This document shows, piece after piece, positions 53,973-64,000 of a stretch of DNA of 64,000 nucleotides. Positions within the stretch are counted from its first letter, which is position 1. The number at the start of each line of letters is the position of its first letter. The stretch comes from Alteromonas sp047556435 (lineage in GTDB: Bacteria; Pseudomonadota; Gammaproteobacteria; Enterobacterales; Alteromonadaceae), in the NCBI RefSeq assembly GCF_047556435.1, contig NZ_CP180210.1, positions 1,736,001 to 1,800,000 of the forward strand, read 5' to 3'. The position numbers and the translations under genes were made by a program. The notes beneath the pieces were generated by a model that searched no databases, was not told the origin of the DNA, and worked only from the letters and a program-made list of their open reading frames with translations.

Positions 53973-55776
53973 ACTGACTGTATAGCCCAGGCAGAGGTTC
54001 CGGAAGGTGTTCGCAGAACCCTTGAATATAGTCAACGCCGATATCTGAAAGAATGGCTTTTGCTGCTTCGTTTTCTACACACTCAGCAACCACTTTGATG
54101 CCTTTGGCGCAGGCGATAGCAGCAATCGACTCAACCATTTTGCGGTTAATCGGATCTTTATCAATGTCTCTGACAAACATGCCATCAATTTTCACGTAGT
54201 CTACAGCGAGCTTTTTGAGGTACTCGTATGACGAGGTGCCGGTGCCAAAGTCATCAAGCGCGAATTCGCAACCCGTCTGGCGCAAAGTGTTGACGAAGCG
54301 AACCGTGGTGTCGATATTTGCAATTGCTGAGGTCTCTGTAATTTCAAAGCATAATTGCCCTTTCGGAATGCGATATTGATTGAGCAGATTGGTAATAAAG
54401 TCACAGGCGCTGTCTTTAGCAATAAAGTCGCCGGACAGGTTCACAGAAAACGATACATCGGAAGGGTTTTCCTCCAGCCATTGACATAAATGGCTCAGTA
54501 CCCAGCGATCAATACTGTCAATAAGATGAAAGCGCTCGGCTACCGGAATAAACTGGCCCGGAAGTTTCAGTGAACCATCTTCGTTTTTCATGCGAACTAA
54601 AATTTCTGCCTTTTGTTCGCTGGCATCGTGAAGTGAAATTATCCGCTGAGCATGCAATTCCAGGCGGTTTTCAGCAATAGCCTGACGGATTATGGGAACC
54701 TGTCTGGCCTGCTTCTGCGATTTTTCAATAAGCTCGCGGGAGGCATTAAACACCGATATCTCTCCGCCACCTTTAATTTTCGAGTAGTAGCAGGTTCGTT
54801 CCGCAATACTTAAGAGGTGAGACACTGAGTCGATACTGGTGTCAATTTCAACCAGCGCCACGCTCACAGAATGCTGGAACTGTTCTTCCTGCCAGGTAAA
54901 TTCCTGTTGCTCCAGCGCCGTTTTGACTGCTCGCGTTTTGGCGATTGCCAGCCCCATATCTTCACAGGAAAACAGGATCGCAAATTCGTCACCGCCCATG
55001 CGGGCACAAATATCCGATCTATCAGTAACGGCTCGCAGCGTATCTGCTATCTGACGAAGCAACTCATCGCCGGCTACGTGACCGCAGGTATCGTTAATAA
55101 CTTTGAACTGATCAAGATCGATAAAAAGCAGATAATCGCGTGTACCTTTGCGTTCACCTAAAGAATCAAGCGCAACGTCAAGCTCTGTCTCCATGGCGTT
55201 GCGGTTAAGCATCCGGGTAATAAAATCATGTTCAGAGAGGTATGTAATTTTATCCTGAAGCCGCCGGCGTTCATCAACTTCCCGGCGCAGATTCCGGTTG
55301 AGTGTAACCAGCTCACGGGTTCTCTCCTGTACTTTCGCCTCAAGCGACTCGTTCACCCCTTCCAGTAAACTGTTAGCCTGTGCCAACGACTTCATCAGCT
55401 TACGCATTTTCAAATGCGTGTTAACACGGGCAGTTAATTCCTCGCTCTTCACGGGCTTTACGATATAGTCTACGCCGCCAGCTGCAAAAGATTCGGATAC
55501 ATCGCTGTCGCTGGCGGTAAGAAAAATGACGGGGATGTCTGCTGTGTTGGGCGACGATTTGAGTTGTCTGCATACCTCTATGCCAGATAAACCTGGCATG
55601 CGAATATCCATCAGGATCACATCTGGCAGAGTAGACTGAGTAACCGACAGCGCCTTTTCACCGTTGTTTGCCACCAGTAACTTGACAGGCAATGACTTCA
55701 GATAAGCAGCAATAACATTTAAATTGCTGGGGTCGTCGTCTACTGCCAGTATGGTTGCCTGAATGTTATCGTCCAT
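53947..55776 (-). CDS. Response regulator with GGDEF and EAL domains
   Basis: Domain order: receiver (about 1-125, Asp in VILMDIRMPG), a coiled linker, GGDEF (about 185-350, intact RMGGDEFAIL near 258) and EAL (about 355-600, with EILVRM, DDFGTGTSSYEYL, KIDGMFV and AECVENE). Both output motifs look complete, so it could synthesise or degrade c-di-GMP depending on phosphorylation. The residues five before GGDEF read DRSD rather than RxxD, so the usual product-inhibition site seems absent. It starts two bases after the hybrid kinase stop and is its probable output partner. Confidence 0.93.
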   Translation of the reverse strand: MDDNIQATILAVDDDPSNLNVIAAYLKSLPVKLLVANNGEKALSVTQSTLPDVILMDIRMPGLSGIEVCRQLKSSPNTADIPVIFLTASDSDVSESFAAGGVDYIVKPVKSEELTARVNTHLKMRKLMKSLAQANSLLEGVNESLEAKVQERTRELVTLNRNLRREVDERRRLQDKITYLSEHDFITRMLNRNAMETELDVALDSLGERKGTRDYLLFIDLDQFKVINDTCGHVAGDELLRQIADTLRAVTDRSDICARMGGDEFAILFSCEDMGLAIAKTRAVKTALEQQEFTWQEEQFQHSVSVALVEIDTSIDSVSHLLSIAERTCYYSKIKGGGEISVFNASRELIEKSQKQARQVPIIRQAIAENRLELHAQRIISLHDASEQKAEILVRMKNEDGSLKLPGQFIPVAERFHLIDSIDRWVLSHLCQWLEENPSDVSFSVNLSGDFIAKDSACDFITNLLNQYRIPKGQLCFEITETSAIANIDTTVRFVNTLRQTGCEFALDDFGTGTSSYEYLKKLAVDYVKIDGMFVRDIDKDPINRKMVESIAAIACAKGIKVVAECVENEAAKAILSDIGVDYIQGFCEHLPEPLPGLYSQFTTRQEHA

Positions 55777-55778
55777 GG

Positions 55779-58700
55779 TTACTGCCTTCGTAGTATGTCC
55801 AGTGCGCGTTCGTAATCAAAAGATTCGATACAATCTACAACAGTGCTCAGTGATTTCCCATCTTTTTGGTCACAGAGTAGGCGCAAGTCGTTCAATAGCT
55901 CTTCAGAAAGCCACTCACTTTGTTCAAGCACGGGAATTACCTCTGCAATCACAGTGTCGATATTTCTGCTTTGCTTGTTACTACCGTCTGGCTCAGTTTG
56001 ATTTTCGTTTATGATAGCAACAGCATCCTCGATAGCCTCATCCAGCAGACGAAATACCTCATCGACGACGTGCTCGTCCGGCTCTGCGGCTTCGTTTTTC
56101 AAATAGAGATAAAGATGGGTAAATCCCATATTGCCACTGCTGCCTTTAAGTGCGTGGATAAAGTCGGCAAAGTCACAGCTATCCGGCGATTTTCGAAACT
56201 GCTGCGAATGCTGAATGCGGCTCTTTTCATAGGTTTTAACAAAGACCGCCAGGCTGCGTAGATAAAGCTGCGACTGGTCAGCCAGTGCCGGGGGAGACTG
56301 CTCCCAGTCAATTGATCGCAGGGATGGAGGCAGGTTCAGGGATACAGCTTTGTGGCCGTCCGGTGAACGTGTGTGGCCACTGACGCCTGCCAGCAGCGTT
56401 TCAGGAACCAGCGTAAAACCATGGGATAGTGCGTCCAGCATCTCCTGTTCGCGAATTGGCTTCGCGATGTAATTTTGCATTCCTGCCGCAAGGCAGCGCT
56501 CTCTATCTCCTTTTAATGCGTTTGCGGTGATGGCAATTATTGGCACTTTCCGGTAATGATCCCCTGCGGCACCCTCGCGGATCCGACGCGTTGTCTCAAA
56601 GCCATCCATTACCGGCATTTGTACATCCATCATCACCAAAGTAACAGGTTCATGAGCAGGTGCACTGTTGAGCAGTGTGAGCAATGCCAGACCATTTTCC
56701 GTGGTTTCAGCCTGCAACCCCAGCTTTTCAAGCATGCCGACAGCAACCATAGCATTCACCGGGTTATCTTCGACCACCACGATACGGTAGTAATCTGGCC
56801 ATCTGTGCTGACGCTCTGTTCGACGTGACATACTCATCAGGGTATTTTCGTTAACGAATGCCGGCGCAGAGGCGTGCTGGTGATGAACATCAATTAACGC
56901 CAGCGCGTCAAACAGATCCTGTGTTTTTACAGGCTTCATCAGGCAACCGCTGATACCTGCCTGTCTGAAGGCTTTAGTGTTCACGCTTTGAGATACTGAC
57001 GTGAGCACCAGCACTTTGAGCGCCTGGTTACCGCTGGTTTCCCTTAGCGCAACGGCAAACTCTACACCGTTTAAATCAGGCATGTGCATATCAGTTATTA
57101 GCAGGTCAGGGGCAGGGGACTGACTTTTCAGTGTTTCCATAGCCTGCAGAGGAGACGCAAAACTCTGTACCTTCGCACCCCACTGAGTAAGATGCGCCTG
57201 TAATACCTCACGATTAGTGGCATTATCATCAATAACGCAAATTCGCCAGTTCTCAATACTGATAGCCGGCAACACCTGCTGTGCTTTATGGCTCTCCCGC
57301 AGCGCAATACTAAATGCAAAGCAGCTGCCGAGACCTGGTGTACTACTGACATCGATATCGCCACCCATCAGTTCACACAGTTTTTTTGAAATAGATAAAC
57401 CCAGTCCGGTGCCGCCGTACTGACGGGTAATTGAGGCATCAATTTGAGAAAACGGGTCGAATAATGTGGCGAGCTTATTACTATCGATGCCGACGCCTGT
57501 ATCCGTTACCTTACAGTCCAGACGTAGGCCTGAGCTCTCCTGCTTAAGGCTGGCCTCGACAGTGACCTGCCCCTGATGAGTAAATTTAATCGCATTGCTG
57601 ATAAGATTCATCAGAATCTGTCGCAACCGGCCAGGATCGCCCTTGACCATTGACGATTTAATGTCGGTCACATCGACCACCAGGTCTATCTCTTTTTCGT
57701 CAGCTTTAATGGCCAGTGCCTGAGCGACATCCTCAATCTGCTGGCGCAGATTAAAGTCGATGTATTCAATCACCAGCTTGCCAGCTTCAACTTTAGAGAA
57801 ATCCAGAATGTCGTTGATCACTCCAAGCAGGGCATCGGCACTTTGTCTTGCCACATCAATACGATGCCGCTGCAATTCATCCAGCGAGGTGTCAGTAAGC
57901 AATGACAACATACCTATAACGCCATTCATCGGAGTGCGGATTTCGTGAGACATTCTGGCTAAAAATTCACTTTTGGCTGTGTTGGCCTGTTTGGCGAGAC
58001 GAGACGCTTTTTCCAGTTCCAGCTCGAGATTTTTGTTATCGGTGATATCCAGGATCACGCCATCAATATAGTTGTCGGCATCCTCTTTTAGCAGTTGACC
58101 GCTTTCCTCAACCCAGTGCAGGTTATTGTCCTTATCCAGAATACGGTACTGCACGGAAAAGAAAGGCTGGCCTTCTATGGTCTTATTAATTGCCTGACGA
58201 ACACGCTTTTTGTCTTTTGGGTGTACCAGTGAGAACACGTCGCGCTGAGTAGGGGGCATAAAATCCTGCGGCGGATATCCGGTCAGCCTTTCGATGTGTT
58301 CGGAGACAAACTCCATATGCCAGTGCTCGGCAAGCCGGGTGCGGTAAACCACGCCGGGAATATTGCCCACCAGGGTGCGAAACCGCTGCTCTTTTAAGCG
58401 CGCGCTTTCTGAGGCTATCTCAGCCTGCTCTTTGGCATCGGCCAGTTGTGTTTGATGTGCTTTGAGATCGGTAATGTCACGCGAAATTCCAAGAATGGCG
58501 GTCTCATCTACCTCAGGAAACCGGACAGGTACCTTCAGCGTCTCATAAAAGCGCTCCTTGCCTGAGAAGTTCTTTAACCAGCGCTCAACGCGTTTTTTTT
58601 CGTTGGATTTGAGCAATGCCTCATCGTCACGGGCAAAAGCTTCAATTTCTGATGCGGGATAGAAATCAGCTTCTTTTCGGCCCTCAATCGCGTCGGCGTC

Positions 58701-59918
58701 CGTATCGTGCAATACCGCAAAAGCGTCGTTCACCGCGATATACGTTCCATCCTGCTTTTTACAGAATATCGGATCGGGGATGGTATTTAGTATGCTTCTT
58801 AACAATACCCGTTGGTCGTTATATTCCTTATTCGCCTGTTGCAATTCGTCGGTACGCAGCGCGACATTTTCTTCCAGTTGCCGGGCCGCTTGCCTGAGAG
58901 CTTTTGTATGGCGCTGTGTCAATATCCACACATACAGACCCAATGCCAGTGACAGCAGTAAAGACACCACGGTGAGCATAATCAGGTAAAGCCGGGAACT
59001 ATAAAACGGTGCCAACGCCTCAACCGCATCCATCTCGCTGATGACAAAAATGTTGATGCCATCAATTGAGCGCCAGGCACCAACGACGGGCTCCCCACGA
59101 TGGCCGATGTAAGGGGTGGTGCTACCACTGCCGTTATTATTAATCGCTGAAGTGGCGGCAAACGTTAGTGTGTCGTCTGCCTTCTCCTCAGAGATCACTG
59201 TCAGCCGGGAATAAGGAGAAGCTATTTGAGGCTGTTGTTGTGCAAAACGACTCTCAGAAAGCTGGTACCCCCCGGCGTTGATAAAAAAACTGGTGCCGGT
59301 GTGCCCGAACTGGCCGGACTCAGCAAAACTGACAAAGGGATCCTCATACCGTATCACCAAAAACGCAATGAGTTCCGACTGGCGGTTAAATACCGGCTCC
59401 ATAAAATACAATTGCGGGGGGCGCCTGCCTGCAGTGTCGTTAACGACGATGTTACCGGAATGCTGTGAATAGCGCTTTGCTACCGATGCCAGCTGCGGTG
59501 TTATCTCTTCTGACGGTAATGGCGCAGATGAATACAGCAGGGCTCCGTCAGGTGCGATTACACTGACTGCGGCGTAGCTGGTGCGAGGCGTTCGGCTATC
59601 AGCCAGAACCTGAATAATTCGACTTTTCTGAAGAGCCTCAGATGCCTTGGCGCTGTTGTTCGTAAGCGCACTGACAGCCGTGATGAAGTCATCATCGCTG
59701 GCCAGCTGTGTATGAAGATTGTGTTGCTGTTCTTTCCAGGAACGAAACTCACGAATTGTCGTATCAAGAACGGCGTTAAGACTTCGCTCTACTTCCGTCT
59801 CAGTGTGGTCGCGTACTTGTTCTAAAGCCAGCAGACAAAACAGAGAGAGTAGGACAATAAGAACTACTGCGCTTACAACAGGAGGAAGGAGTCCTGATTT
59901 AAGCGGTATCTCATTCAT
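55779..59918 (-). CDS. Unorthodox hybrid sensor histidine kinase
   Basis: About 1379 residues. A membrane helix (about 12-32), a periplasmic sensor region of about 290 residues of Cache-like appearance and a second helix lead to two PAS domains (about 375-500 and 515-650). Then come HisKA (phospho-His in RMSHEIRTPMNGV, near 658), HATPase (NLISNAIKF, GTGLGLSISKKL), two receivers (Asp in LITDMHMP near 942 and MMDVQMPV near 1096) and an Hpt domain (His in FIHALKGSSGNMG near 1254). All relay residues are present. The ATG at 59918 is preferred over a TTG at 59966. The response regulator gene follows after two bases. Confidence 0.92.
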   Translation of the reverse strand: MNEIPLKSGLLPPVVSAVVLIVLLSLFCLLALEQVRDHTETEVERSLNAVLDTTIREFRSWKEQQHNLHTQLASDDDFITAVSALTNNSAKASEALQKSRIIQVLADSRTPRTSYAAVSVIAPDGALLYSSAPLPSEEITPQLASVAKRYSQHSGNIVVNDTAGRRPPQLYFMEPVFNRQSELIAFLVIRYEDPFVSFAESGQFGHTGTSFFINAGGYQLSESRFAQQQPQIASPYSRLTVISEEKADDTLTFAATSAINNNGSGSTTPYIGHRGEPVVGAWRSIDGINIFVISEMDAVEALAPFYSSRLYLIMLTVVSLLLSLALGLYVWILTQRHTKALRQAARQLEENVALRTDELQQANKEYNDQRVLLRSILNTIPDPIFCKKQDGTYIAVNDAFAVLHDTDADAIEGRKEADFYPASEIEAFARDDEALLKSNEKKRVERWLKNFSGKERFYETLKVPVRFPEVDETAILGISRDITDLKAHQTQLADAKEQAEIASESARLKEQRFRTLVGNIPGVVYRTRLAEHWHMEFVSEHIERLTGYPPQDFMPPTQRDVFSLVHPKDKKRVRQAINKTIEGQPFFSVQYRILDKDNNLHWVEESGQLLKEDADNYIDGVILDITDNKNLELELEKASRLAKQANTAKSEFLARMSHEIRTPMNGVIGMLSLLTDTSLDELQRHRIDVARQSADALLGVINDILDFSKVEAGKLVIEYIDFNLRQQIEDVAQALAIKADEKEIDLVVDVTDIKSSMVKGDPGRLRQILMNLISNAIKFTHQGQVTVEASLKQESSGLRLDCKVTDTGVGIDSNKLATLFDPFSQIDASITRQYGGTGLGLSISKKLCELMGGDIDVSSTPGLGSCFAFSIALRESHKAQQVLPAISIENWRICVIDDNATNREVLQAHLTQWGAKVQSFASPLQAMETLKSQSPAPDLLITDMHMPDLNGVEFAVALRETSGNQALKVLVLTSVSQSVNTKAFRQAGISGCLMKPVKTQDLFDALALIDVHHQHASAPAFVNENTLMSMSRRTERQHRWPDYYRIVVVEDNPVNAMVAVGMLEKLGLQAETTENGLALLTLLNSAPAHEPVTLVMMDVQMPVMDGFETTRRIREGAAGDHYRKVPIIAITANALKGDRERCLAAGMQNYIAKPIREQEMLDALSHGFTLVPETLLAGVSGHTRSPDGHKAVSLNLPPSLRSIDWEQSPPALADQSQLYLRSLAVFVKTYEKSRIQHSQQFRKSPDSCDFADFIHALKGSSGNMGFTHLYLYLKNEAAEPDEHVVDEVFRLLDEAIEDAVAIINENQTEPDGSNKQSRNIDTVIAEVIPVLEQSEWLSEELLNDLRLLCDQKDGKSLSTVVDCIESFDYERALDILRRQ

Positions 59919-60154
59919 TGAACTGGTTGTATTATTGGCGTCTGAATCTATCTTCTGGTACAACAATGGCTGTGGCGACTTCTTGTTGCTTGCGACTCTT
60001 CAGTTACTATGCGCTTTTTTGCACAAAAATACGACTATTTCTCGGCATCTGAACAGGAAGTGAGCAAAAAACACAGGGAAGATAAAATCTTCTTGCACCT
60101 TATAATCTGCGCGGCTATTATACGCGCCGTCTTCAGGACACAGCATTTCCTAAT

Positions 60155-60231
<77 letters not shown>

Positions 60232-60338
60232 TCTTACGCAATACCATTCCCTTTGATATGAACGACGAAATATCGTCGCTGAACGTCTACACTTGTTCTA
60301 TATGTATGACATTTACATTCAAAGGAGATGAATTGATT

Positions 60339-61652
60339 ATGTCACCAGACGCATTTGCGTTAGCGACCAACCCATTTGTAGAGACTTTTGAGCAGTGTGC
60401 GGTAGGTCTTGCTCATGTCAGACCTACTGGCAGGTTTCTTCGGGTAAACGAATGTTTTTGCCAGTTTATTGGCTACAGTCAGCAAGAACTTGAAAATATG
60501 ACCTTTCAGGATCTGACCCACTCCAGCCATCTGAGTGAAGATATTCTTAATGTCACCCGACTGATTACTGGTGAGTGTGAGAGCTACACCATGGAAAAAC
60601 AGTACATACACAAAAGTGGTACGCTTATCTGGGCTAAGCTGACAGTTTCTCTGGTTCGTGACAAAGAAGGTAAGCCCGACTTTTTTATTTCCGTAATTGA
60701 GGATATTGACGCCCGCAAACGAAAAGTGATGCAGTTGTACGAGACTGAGAAGTTATTTCGCCAGATAGTGTCATCCTTATCGGATCACACTGTAATCTGG
60801 GTGGCATCTCCAAATCTGGAGCGCATGCATTATGTTAATGAGGGCTATCGACATATTTGGGGAAGGCCGCAGTCTGAGTTACTTACTAAGCCGAAGAGTT
60901 TTACATTTTATGTACACCCGGAAGACAGGCTTCGCGTTTCCCGGCATTACGCCGACGAGACACTACGTGACTGGGATATCGAATACCGAATTGTAAGAGG
61001 TGATGGGGAAGTACGATTTATCCGCGACCGCGGGAATACGCTGGATGACGATCACGGCAATGCCCTTTATCTGGTTGGTATGGCGGAAGACATCAGCCGC
61101 GATAAACAACTGTATCAGGCGTTGCTTGAGGCAAACCGCCGGCTCGAAACGTTGTCGAGAATAGACGGGCTGACCGAATTGTATAACCGGCGCGAAATCA
61201 TTAACCAGATAGACAGCGAAATTAAACGTCTGCAGCGCAAGTCGGCACAATCGGTGTTACTGTTTATCGATCTCGATGATTTCAAAAACATTAACGACAA
61301 ACATGGCCATCAGGCCGGTGATGCCGCGCTGCTGCAATTCTCCCAGTGTGTGAAAAGTATGCTTCGGGCGTCTGATAAAATTGGTCGTTATGGTGGTGAT
61401 GAATTTATTGTGCTGTTGTCAGATACTAACGAGCAAGAAGCGCAGCGATTCCATGAGCGGCTGCTACGAAAGCCCATAAAGTGTGCATTGACGCCTGATC
61501 AAAGCATCTTGCTTACCTTTAGTGTTGGCATCGTAGTCTGGCATGATGCGCTGCGTACCGCACAGCAGTGGATAGATGAAGCTGATAATCAAATGTATGA
61601 AGAAAAGCGCCGTCACCATCAGCACAATCAAAACGAGCAAAAGCAGGGGTAA
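60339..61652 (+). CDS. PAS-PAS-GGDEF diguanylate cyclase
   Basis: Two PAS domains (about 15-130, ending FFISVIEDIDARK, and about 140-260, ending LYLVGMAEDISRDK) precede a GGDEF domain (about 265-430). The catalytic motif is intact (GRYGGDEFIVLL). Five residues before it lies RASD, matching the RxxD product-inhibition I-site. No membrane helix was seen. The frame opens upstream inside tRNA-Val; the ATG at 60339 is chosen, though a TTG two codons earlier is closer to the AAGGAG site. It is in the opposite direction to the hybrid kinase. Confidence 0.9.
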   Translation: MSPDAFALATNPFVETFEQCAVGLAHVRPTGRFLRVNECFCQFIGYSQQELENMTFQDLTHSSHLSEDILNVTRLITGECESYTMEKQYIHKSGTLIWAKLTVSLVRDKEGKPDFFISVIEDIDARKRKVMQLYETEKLFRQIVSSLSDHTVIWVASPNLERMHYVNEGYRHIWGRPQSELLTKPKSFTFYVHPEDRLRVSRHYADETLRDWDIEYRIVRGDGEVRFIRDRGNTLDDDHGNALYLVGMAEDISRDKQLYQALLEANRRLETLSRIDGLTELYNRREIINQIDSEIKRLQRKSAQSVLLFIDLDDFKNINDKHGHQAGDAALLQFSQCVKSMLRASDKIGRYGGDEFIVLLSDTNEQEAQRFHERLLRKPIKCALTPDQSILLTFSVGIVVWHDALRTAQQWIDEADNQMYEEKRRHHQHNQNEQKQG

Positions 61653-61708
61653 AACCCCGCTTCTGTTTTCCCGCGCCAACCGCAGTAACCGCTGGAAAAC
61701 CGCCACGC

Positions 61709-62953
61709 TTATTCTTTTTTCGCAGACCAGCTCTGATACCAATCATATAACGCCATACGTTCTTCGTCTGTCATTTTGGTCTTATTCATAAACGGCATGT
61801 CTTTGGTAATGGCAGTGCGACGCACGATTTGTGGTGCCTGACGCTCAATATCTTCCCAGGTATCCAGTACCACTCCTACCGGCGCTACTTTGAAAACATC
61901 GTCAGTTGGAGTACGCGAGTGGCATCCCTGACAATGCGTGGTGATGAGTTGCATAACCTGCGGTTGAGTTAACATCTCTACCGTAGCTTGCTTTGCAGGT
62001 GCTCCGCTATCCGATTGCGCGACGGAAGAAGAGGTCGCTTCTGGTTCCGGGGCAGCCTGTGGCCATGACACCCATACGGCAAGTGCAAACATCGCTGCTG
62101 CGCCACTTATCAGTATTGATGGTTTTACCGTGCCGGTGTGCTTTAAATTGAAAAAGTGGCGGATCCAGGCAGAAATAGCCATGATCAGAATCAGCACAAG
62201 CCAGTTCATTTCATGCTGGTACGTCATCGGATAATGATTAGAGATCATGATAAACAGCAGCGGCAGGGTGAAGTAATTATTGTGCACCGAGCGCAATTTT
62301 GCGCCCGCGCCCCAGGCCGGGTCAATTTCACCTTTGCGGGCAACGGCAGCCACCATTTTCTTTTGCGCCGGAATAATATTTAAGAATACATTGCCAGCCA
62401 TAATAGTACCGATAAGCGCGCCAACATGAATGTAAGCCCCACGGCCACTGAACCACTGCGTTGTCAGGTAGGTCACTACACAAATCATTAGTGTAAGCGC
62501 AATGGCAAAACCGAGAGGTGATTTTGCCAGAGGGCTTCTACAGGCGATTTCATATAACGCCAGTCCGCCGAAAATCGTGCCGAGTCCAAGCAATACAGCT
62601 TCGGACTCTGATAAGGCAGCAACTGATGGATCAATCAGGTAAGCCGATGCGCCAAAATAATATACCAGGACTAATAAGGCAAAACCGCTTAACCAGGTGG
62701 TGTAGGCTTCCCATTTAAACCAGTGAAGGGGCTCTGGAATGGTTTCGGGTCCGTAGGTGTATTTGCCTACCTCATAAAAGCCACCACCGTGGACAGCCCA
62801 TAAGTCACCTTTGATACCTTTATCTTTTTTCCAGTCAGGCGGGGTACGCAAATTGTTATCCAGCCAGATAAAGTAAAATGAAGCGCCGATCCAGGCGACC
62901 CCGGCAATTACATGAAACCAGCGTATAAACAGCGATAACCAGTCCGTCCACAT
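61709..62953 (-). CDS. puuD: Membrane urate hydroxylase PuuD with cytochrome c tail
   Basis: PuuD oxidises urate to 5-hydroxyisourate in a membrane form that passes electrons to a C-terminal cytochrome c. About eight membrane helices span residues 1-300 (for example LFIRWFHVIAGVAWIGASFYFIWL). A Ser/Ala/Pro-rich linker leads to a haem-c site, CQGCH, in LITTHCQGCHSRTPTDD near residue 345. Its 414 residues match the family. It overlaps the guanine deaminase gene by one base, placing both in a purine-breakdown operon. Confidence 0.93.
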   Translation of the reverse strand: MWTDWLSLFIRWFHVIAGVAWIGASFYFIWLDNNLRTPPDWKKDKGIKGDLWAVHGGGFYEVGKYTYGPETIPEPLHWFKWEAYTTWLSGFALLVLVYYFGASAYLIDPSVAALSESEAVLLGLGTIFGGLALYEIACRSPLAKSPLGFAIALTLMICVVTYLTTQWFSGRGAYIHVGALIGTIMAGNVFLNIIPAQKKMVAAVARKGEIDPAWGAGAKLRSVHNNYFTLPLLFIMISNHYPMTYQHEMNWLVLILIMAISAWIRHFFNLKHTGTVKPSILISGAAAMFALAVWVSWPQAAPEPEATSSSVAQSDSGAPAKQATVEMLTQPQVMQLITTHCQGCHSRTPTDDVFKVAPVGVVLDTWEDIERQAPQIVRRTAITKDMPFMNKTKMTDEERMALYDWYQSWSAKKE

Positions 62954-64000
62954 CAGAACAGTACTCCTTTGTCTTTATGATAGCGGCAACGTCCCGCAAT
63001 CCACGTTTGTTCAACAGCGCGTTCATCACCCAGAATACTCATTGCAAACAGCACATCCTGCAAACTTTCAGTGTTCTGAAGGCGTAGCGCGGTAAGATCG
63101 CTGAAGCGCGGTTCCAGTAACACAAAATCGGCATAACTGCCTGGATTCAGATTACCAATATCTTCCTCAAGCTGGTGTGCGACAGCTGCGCCCTGTGTCA
63201 TCATGTACAGGCCATCCAGAGGAGGGAAGGGGGAGTGTTTTAACTGGCACACTTTGTAGGCTTCGCCATAGGTTTTCAGCATGTTAAAGCTGGTGCCTGC
63301 ACCGACATCTGTGGCCAAAGCGACTTTGACTCCATGATGACGAGCGGCGTCCAAATCGAACAGGCCACTGCCCAGAAACAAATTTGAGCTCGGGCAAAAT
63401 GCCACGGTAGCACCGGTTTCTGCCATGCGTGACCATTCGTCATCACGCATGTGTATGCAGTGACCGAAAACGGCCCGCGGGCGCACCATATTGTACTTTT
63501 CATACACATCCAGATAGCCCTTACAGTCCGGATATAAGGACAACACCCAGTCAATTTCATCCAGGTTTTCAGACAGGTGAGTCTGAATAAACACGTCTGG
63601 GTGGTCGCTTGCCACTTCGGCGAGGGCTGCCATTTGCGCCTCGGTACTGGTGGGTGCAAAACGCGGGGTGAGAGCGTAGCGGTTACGACCATTGTTATGC
63701 CAGCGAGAGATCAACTCGACACTGTCTTGCCGGGCCGACTCGGCGGTATCTTGTAAGGCTGGCGGACAATTGCGGTCCATACACACTTTGCCCGCAACCA
63801 GCGCCATATTGATTGCGCTGGCCGTGCGGAAAAGCGTATCGGTGGCATCTTTATGCACTGTTGAGAAAACCAGCCCGGTTGTCGTGCCGTTTTTCAGACA
63901 CTCTCCTAAAAACAGCTTTGCCATACTTTGCGCATACGGCGGATGGCTGAACTTCTCTTCCGCGGGAAACGTGTAATTTTCCAGCCAGTTCAATAACTGC
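62953..64000 (-). CDS. guaD: Guanine deaminase, 5' end beyond the window
   Basis: Guanine deaminase converts guanine to xanthine. The segment has the ordered family motifs LNWLENYTFPAEEKFS, TTGLVFSTVHKDATD, IQTHLSENLDEIDWVLSLYP, GHCIHMRDDEW, PSSNLFLGSGLF and ATDVGAGTSFNML. The open frame runs to the window edge (QLLNWLEN), so at least the first 75-95 residues with the HxH metal motif are missing; the TTG at 63993 is not a real start. It is followed directly by puuD, so guanine and urate breakdown are encoded together. Confidence 0.9.
   Translation of the reverse strand, partial: QLLNWLENYTFPAEEKFSHPPYAQSMAKLFLGECLKNGTTTGLVFSTVHKDATDTLFRTASAINMALVAGKVCMDRNCPPALQDTAESARQDSVELISRWHNNGRNRYALTPRFAPTSTEAQMAALAEVASDHPDVFIQTHLSENLDEIDWVLSLYPDCKGYLDVYEKYNMVRPRAVFGHCIHMRDDEWSRMAETGATVAFCPSSNLFLGSGLFDLDAARHHGVKVALATDVGAGTSFNMLKTYGEAYKVCQLKHSPFPPLDGLYMMTQGAAVAHQLEEDIGNLNPGSYADFVLLEPRFSDLTALRLQNTESLQDVLFAMSILGDERAVEQTWIAGRCRYHKDKGVLF

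Overview
The window reads as a chromosomal segment of a marine gammaproteobacterium, most likely an Alteromonadaceae member (Alteromonas/Salinimonas-like). The evidence is the blocks hemA-prfA-prmC-sirB2-kdsA, lolB-ispE-tRNA-Gln-prs, rplY-pth-ychF, gcvA-DUF423-rlmM, seqA-pgm and yffB-dapE, plus a short EF-G paralogue and a TorF-family porin. This assignment comes from gene content and order only.

Layout. 1-3.8 kb: a cyclophilin-type isomerase and ychF-pth-rplY, all on the minus strand. 3.9-7.4 kb: an apparent insertion between prs and rplY, holding an amidohydrolase, an RlpA-like lipoprotein, another small lipoprotein and a complete-looking IS200 element. 7.4-9.9 kb: prs, tRNA-Gln, ispE and lolB. 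10-16.2 kb: the divergent hemA-prfA-prmC operon, with an HD-GYP response regulator set between prmC and sirB2-kdsA. 16.2-23.6 kb: a small exported protein, gcvA, an alpha/beta hydrolase, DUF423, rlmM, EF-G and an MFS permease. 23.6-27.6 kb: a MoxR/DUF58/transglutaminase operon. 27.7-32.9 kb: seqA, pgm and glycogen phosphorylase. 33-38 kb: aidB, an unknown coiled protein, two adjacent palindromic elements, a zinc-ribbon protein and an aldolase-like PLP enzyme. 37.6-40 kb: a BOF protein plus two-component pair. 40-44 kb: a TorF-like protein and betBA (choline to glycine betaine). 44-52 kb: a GGDEF/EAL protein, astE, a HIT protein, ybjQ, DUF2897, an M15 peptidase, dapE, yffB and osmC, then a degenerate EIIA-like protein and an ACT protein. 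52-64 kb: a DnaA-box cluster, a VOC protein, a patatin, a hybrid histidine kinase with its REC-GGDEF-EAL partner, tRNA-Val, a PAS-GGDEF cyclase, and purine catabolism genes (puuD and a guanine deaminase cut by the window edge).

Functional themes. Much of the window is housekeeping (translation, tetrapyrrole, isoprenoid and KDO synthesis). Laid over this is dense c-di-GMP signalling: an HD-GYP protein, two GGDEF-EAL proteins and a GGDEF protein, with a large unorthodox hybrid kinase directly upstream of one of them.

The most unusual features are two tandem elements of about 265 bp at 35646-36176. Each has terminal inverted repeats, two internal stem-loops and flanking TA dinucleotides. Next come the EIIA-Glc-like protein without its phospho-histidines, the DnaA-box cluster at 52158-52280, and the IS200 copy whose start site lies in a hairpin. 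No CRISPR array, prophage or recognisable defence cluster was seen.
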